A stretch of 6,420 bases of DNA from Phycisphaerae bacterium (lineage in GTDB: Bacteria > Planctomycetota > Phycisphaerae > UBA1845), in contig BQJS01000236.1 of NCBI GenBank assembly GCA_021604825.1, positions 1 through 6,420 on the forward strand, read 5' to 3'. Numbering within the stretch: the first letter of the stretch is position 1; every line of letters begins with the position of its first letter. Of the stretch, positions 4,964-6,420 are shown in pieces. A program made the position numbers and the translations under genes. Below the pieces are notes generated by a model, which saw nothing but the letters and a program-made list of their open reading frames with translations, made no database searches and was not told the DNA's origin.

Positions 4964-6420
4964 CTACTTCCCGCCGGTCATTGTTTTCCATACCGGGTCG
5001 TGGTGCGAATCCTGGCCCGACTCGAACCATCTTGTCATCGTCATCTTTTGCTTGGTGTAGAACTGGATGCTTTCGGTGCCCTGGATGTGCAGGTCGCCGA
5101 AGAACGAATTGTTCCAGCCGGTGAAAGGGAACCAGGCCATCGGGGCGGGCACGCCTACGTTGATGCCGATCATGCCCGCGTTGAAATGGCGTTTGAATTC
5201 GCGGGCAGCCCATCCGCTACGCGTGAAGATCGACGCCCCGTTGCCGTATTCGCAGTCCTTACCGATATTCAGCGCTTCGTCGATGTCCTTCGCCCGCACG
5301 ACCGACAGCACCGGCCCGAAAATTTCTTCCTTGTGGACGCGCATGCCCGGTTTGACCTGATCGATCACGCTCGGACCTACGAGAAATCCGTCACCGCTGA
5401 CTTTGGCTTCGCGGCCGTCGAGCGGAACCGTCGCGCCTTCCTGCTTGGCGATGTCGAGGTAACCGACGACGCGTTCGAGATGTTCGCGGGTGACCAGCGG
5501 GCCCATGTCCACATCCGCATTATTCTCGGTGGCACCGACGCGCATTTTTCCGGCTCGGTCGCAGAGGCGATCGACCAACTTGTCACCGACATCGCCCACC
5601 GCCAGCGCGACACTACCGGCCATGCAGCGCTCACCGGCGCAACCGTATGCCGAAGCAGCCAGCGCAGCCACCGACTGATCAAGGTCGGCATCGGGCATGA
5701 TGATGAGGTGGTTCTTCGCACCGCCAGCCGACTGCACGCGCTTACCGTTTCTGGTGCCTTCTTGATAAATGTAGCGGGCGATGTTGGTCGAACCAACGAA
5801 TGATATCGCCTTGACGAGTTCATGCTGGAGCAAGGCATCGACGGCTTCCTTGTCTCCGTGGACGACGTTGAACACGCCTTCCGGCAAACCGGCTTCTGTC
5901 AACAGTTCGGCCAACCGCATCGCCGCGAGCGGAACCTTCTCCGACGGCTTGAGGACGAAGGTATTACCGCAAGTGATCGCCACCGGATACATCCAAAGCG
6001 GAACCATCGCGGGGAAGTTAAACGGTGTGATGCCGGCGCAAACGCCGACCGGGTGGCGAATGGTTTCGCAATCGACGCGGCGGGCGATGTTGTCGACGCA
6101 CTGGCCCATGATGAGGCTGGGAATTCCGCAGGCGAATTCAATCATCTCGACGCCGCGCTGCACCGACGCACGGGCTTCGGCGATGGTCTTGCCGTGTTCG
6201 CGGGTGACGATCTGTGCGAGTTCTTCAAAGTTTGATTGCACGAGTTCGCGATAACGGAACATGATTTGAGCGCGCTCGACCACGGGCGTCTCAGCCCAAG
6301 CGGGGAGAGCGGCGGCGGCTGACTTCACGACGCGGTCAACTTCAGAAACGCTGCACAACGGCACCTTCGCGATCACACTCCCCGAGGACGGATTGTAGAC
6401 ATCGCTCCAACGTTTCGTCG
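4964..6420 (-). CDS. mmsA: Methylmalonate-semialdehyde dehydrogenase (CoA-acylating), 5'-partial
   Basis: Oxidises methylmalonate or malonate semialdehyde with NAD+ and CoA to propionyl-CoA or acetyl-CoA plus CO2, in valine, inositol or beta-alanine/propionate breakdown, in the cytoplasm. The frame continues from GTG 6376 to the window edge and reads RWSDVYNPSSGSVIAKVPL, the normal family N-terminal region. The GTG is therefore internal, and the true start lies probably 10-20 codons beyond the edge. Visible part: 484 residues. In that numbering: GITPFNFPAMVPLW (129-142), LKPSEKVPL (156-164), NAD-site FVGSTNIARY (207-216), GGAKNH (232-237), catalytic Cys265 in GERCMAGS (codon 5626-5624), EEIFGPV (364-370) and the C-terminal GWNNSFFGDLHIQG. 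GGAKNH, with Asn where general aldehyde dehydrogenases carry the Glu base, is typical of this CoA-dependent subfamily and separates it from succinate-semialdehyde or betaine aldehyde dehydrogenases. No partner genes (mmsB, iol genes, acyl-CoA dehydrogenase) are in view, so the pathway is open. It converges on the hydrolase. Confidence 0.94.
   Translation of the reverse strand, partial: TKRWSDVYNPSSGSVIAKVPLCSVSEVDRVVKSAAAALPAWAETPVVERAQIMFRYRELVQSNFEELAQIVTREHGKTIAEARASVQRGVEMIEFACGIPSLIMGQCVDNIARRVDCETIRHPVGVCAGITPFNFPAMVPLWMYPVAITCGNTFVLKPSEKVPLAAMRLAELLTEAGLPEGVFNVVHGDKEAVDALLQHELVKAISFVGSTNIARYIYQEGTRNGKRVQSAGGAKNHLIIMPDADLDQSVAALAASAYGCAGERCMAGSVALAVGDVGDKLVDRLCDRAGKMRVGATENNADVDMGPLVTREHLERVVGYLDIAKQEGATVPLDGREAKVSGDGFLVGPSVIDQVKPGMRVHKEEIFGPVLSVVRAKDIDEALNIGKDCEYGNGASIFTRSGWAAREFKRHFNAGMIGINVGVPAPMAWFPFTGWNNSFFGDLHIQGTESIQFYTKQKMTMTRWFESGQDSHHDPVWKTMTGGK

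Noticed and set aside
5000..5803. Long open frame (267 codons) on the plus strand antisense to mmsA
   Set aside because: It is opposite strongly conserved dehydrogenase motifs, resembles no family I know and has no ribosome site. GC-rich codon bias on the opposite strand explains its length.
6374..6376. GTG as the start of the dehydrogenase
   Set aside because: The frame continues to the window edge with the typical family sequence DVYNPSSGSVIAKV, so GTG encodes an internal valine.

Overview
The window is ordinary, moderately GC-rich bacterial chromosome with single-domain metabolic genes, long intergenic gaps and alternating strands. I see no phage, transposase, CRISPR array, tRNA or rRNA. 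The style of the methylmalonate-semialdehyde dehydrogenase, the enlarged RdgC-like protein and the sparse, non-operonic layout would suit a Planctomycetota-type or related environmental genome. That is an impression from protein style, not a phylogenetic placement.

Layout, left to right. (1) 1-1080 (+): class II glycerate kinase, cut at its 5' end by the window edge. (2) 1247-1504 (+): an 85-residue protein that looks like a free-standing N-terminal regulatory domain of the PilB/MshE/GspE type (MshEN-like, two tandem motifs). (3) 1520-2725 (-): an RdgC-like recombination-associated protein, convergent with the small gene across a 15-bp gap. Its start is set by a strong ribosome binding site at 2732-2738 rather than by the longest reading frame. 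(4) 2726-3130: a 405-bp divergent intergenic region with a perfect 13-bp-arm palindrome of the REP 'CGTCATTCCCGCG' type near its middle. (5) 3131-4804 (+): a probably exported serine hydrolase of the class C beta-lactamase / penicillin-binding family with two C-terminal tandem repeats. (6) 4805-4963: a 159-bp convergent gap almost filled by a 120-bp composite palindrome. (7) 4964-6420 (-): CoA-acylating (methyl)malonate-semialdehyde dehydrogenase, cut at its 5' end by the right edge.

The genes do not form one pathway. Glycerate kinase feeds glycerate into lower glycolysis, MmsA-type dehydrogenase makes acetyl-/propionyl-CoA from valine, inositol or beta-alanine-type substrates, the hydrolase acts on the envelope or outside it, and RdgC acts on DNA. 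Each gene appears to be transcribed separately. No clear new defence or mobile system is present. The most notable structures are the 120-bp composite repeat, which holds two inverted copies of one REP-like unit with compensatory stem changes, and the free-standing MshEN-like mini-protein.
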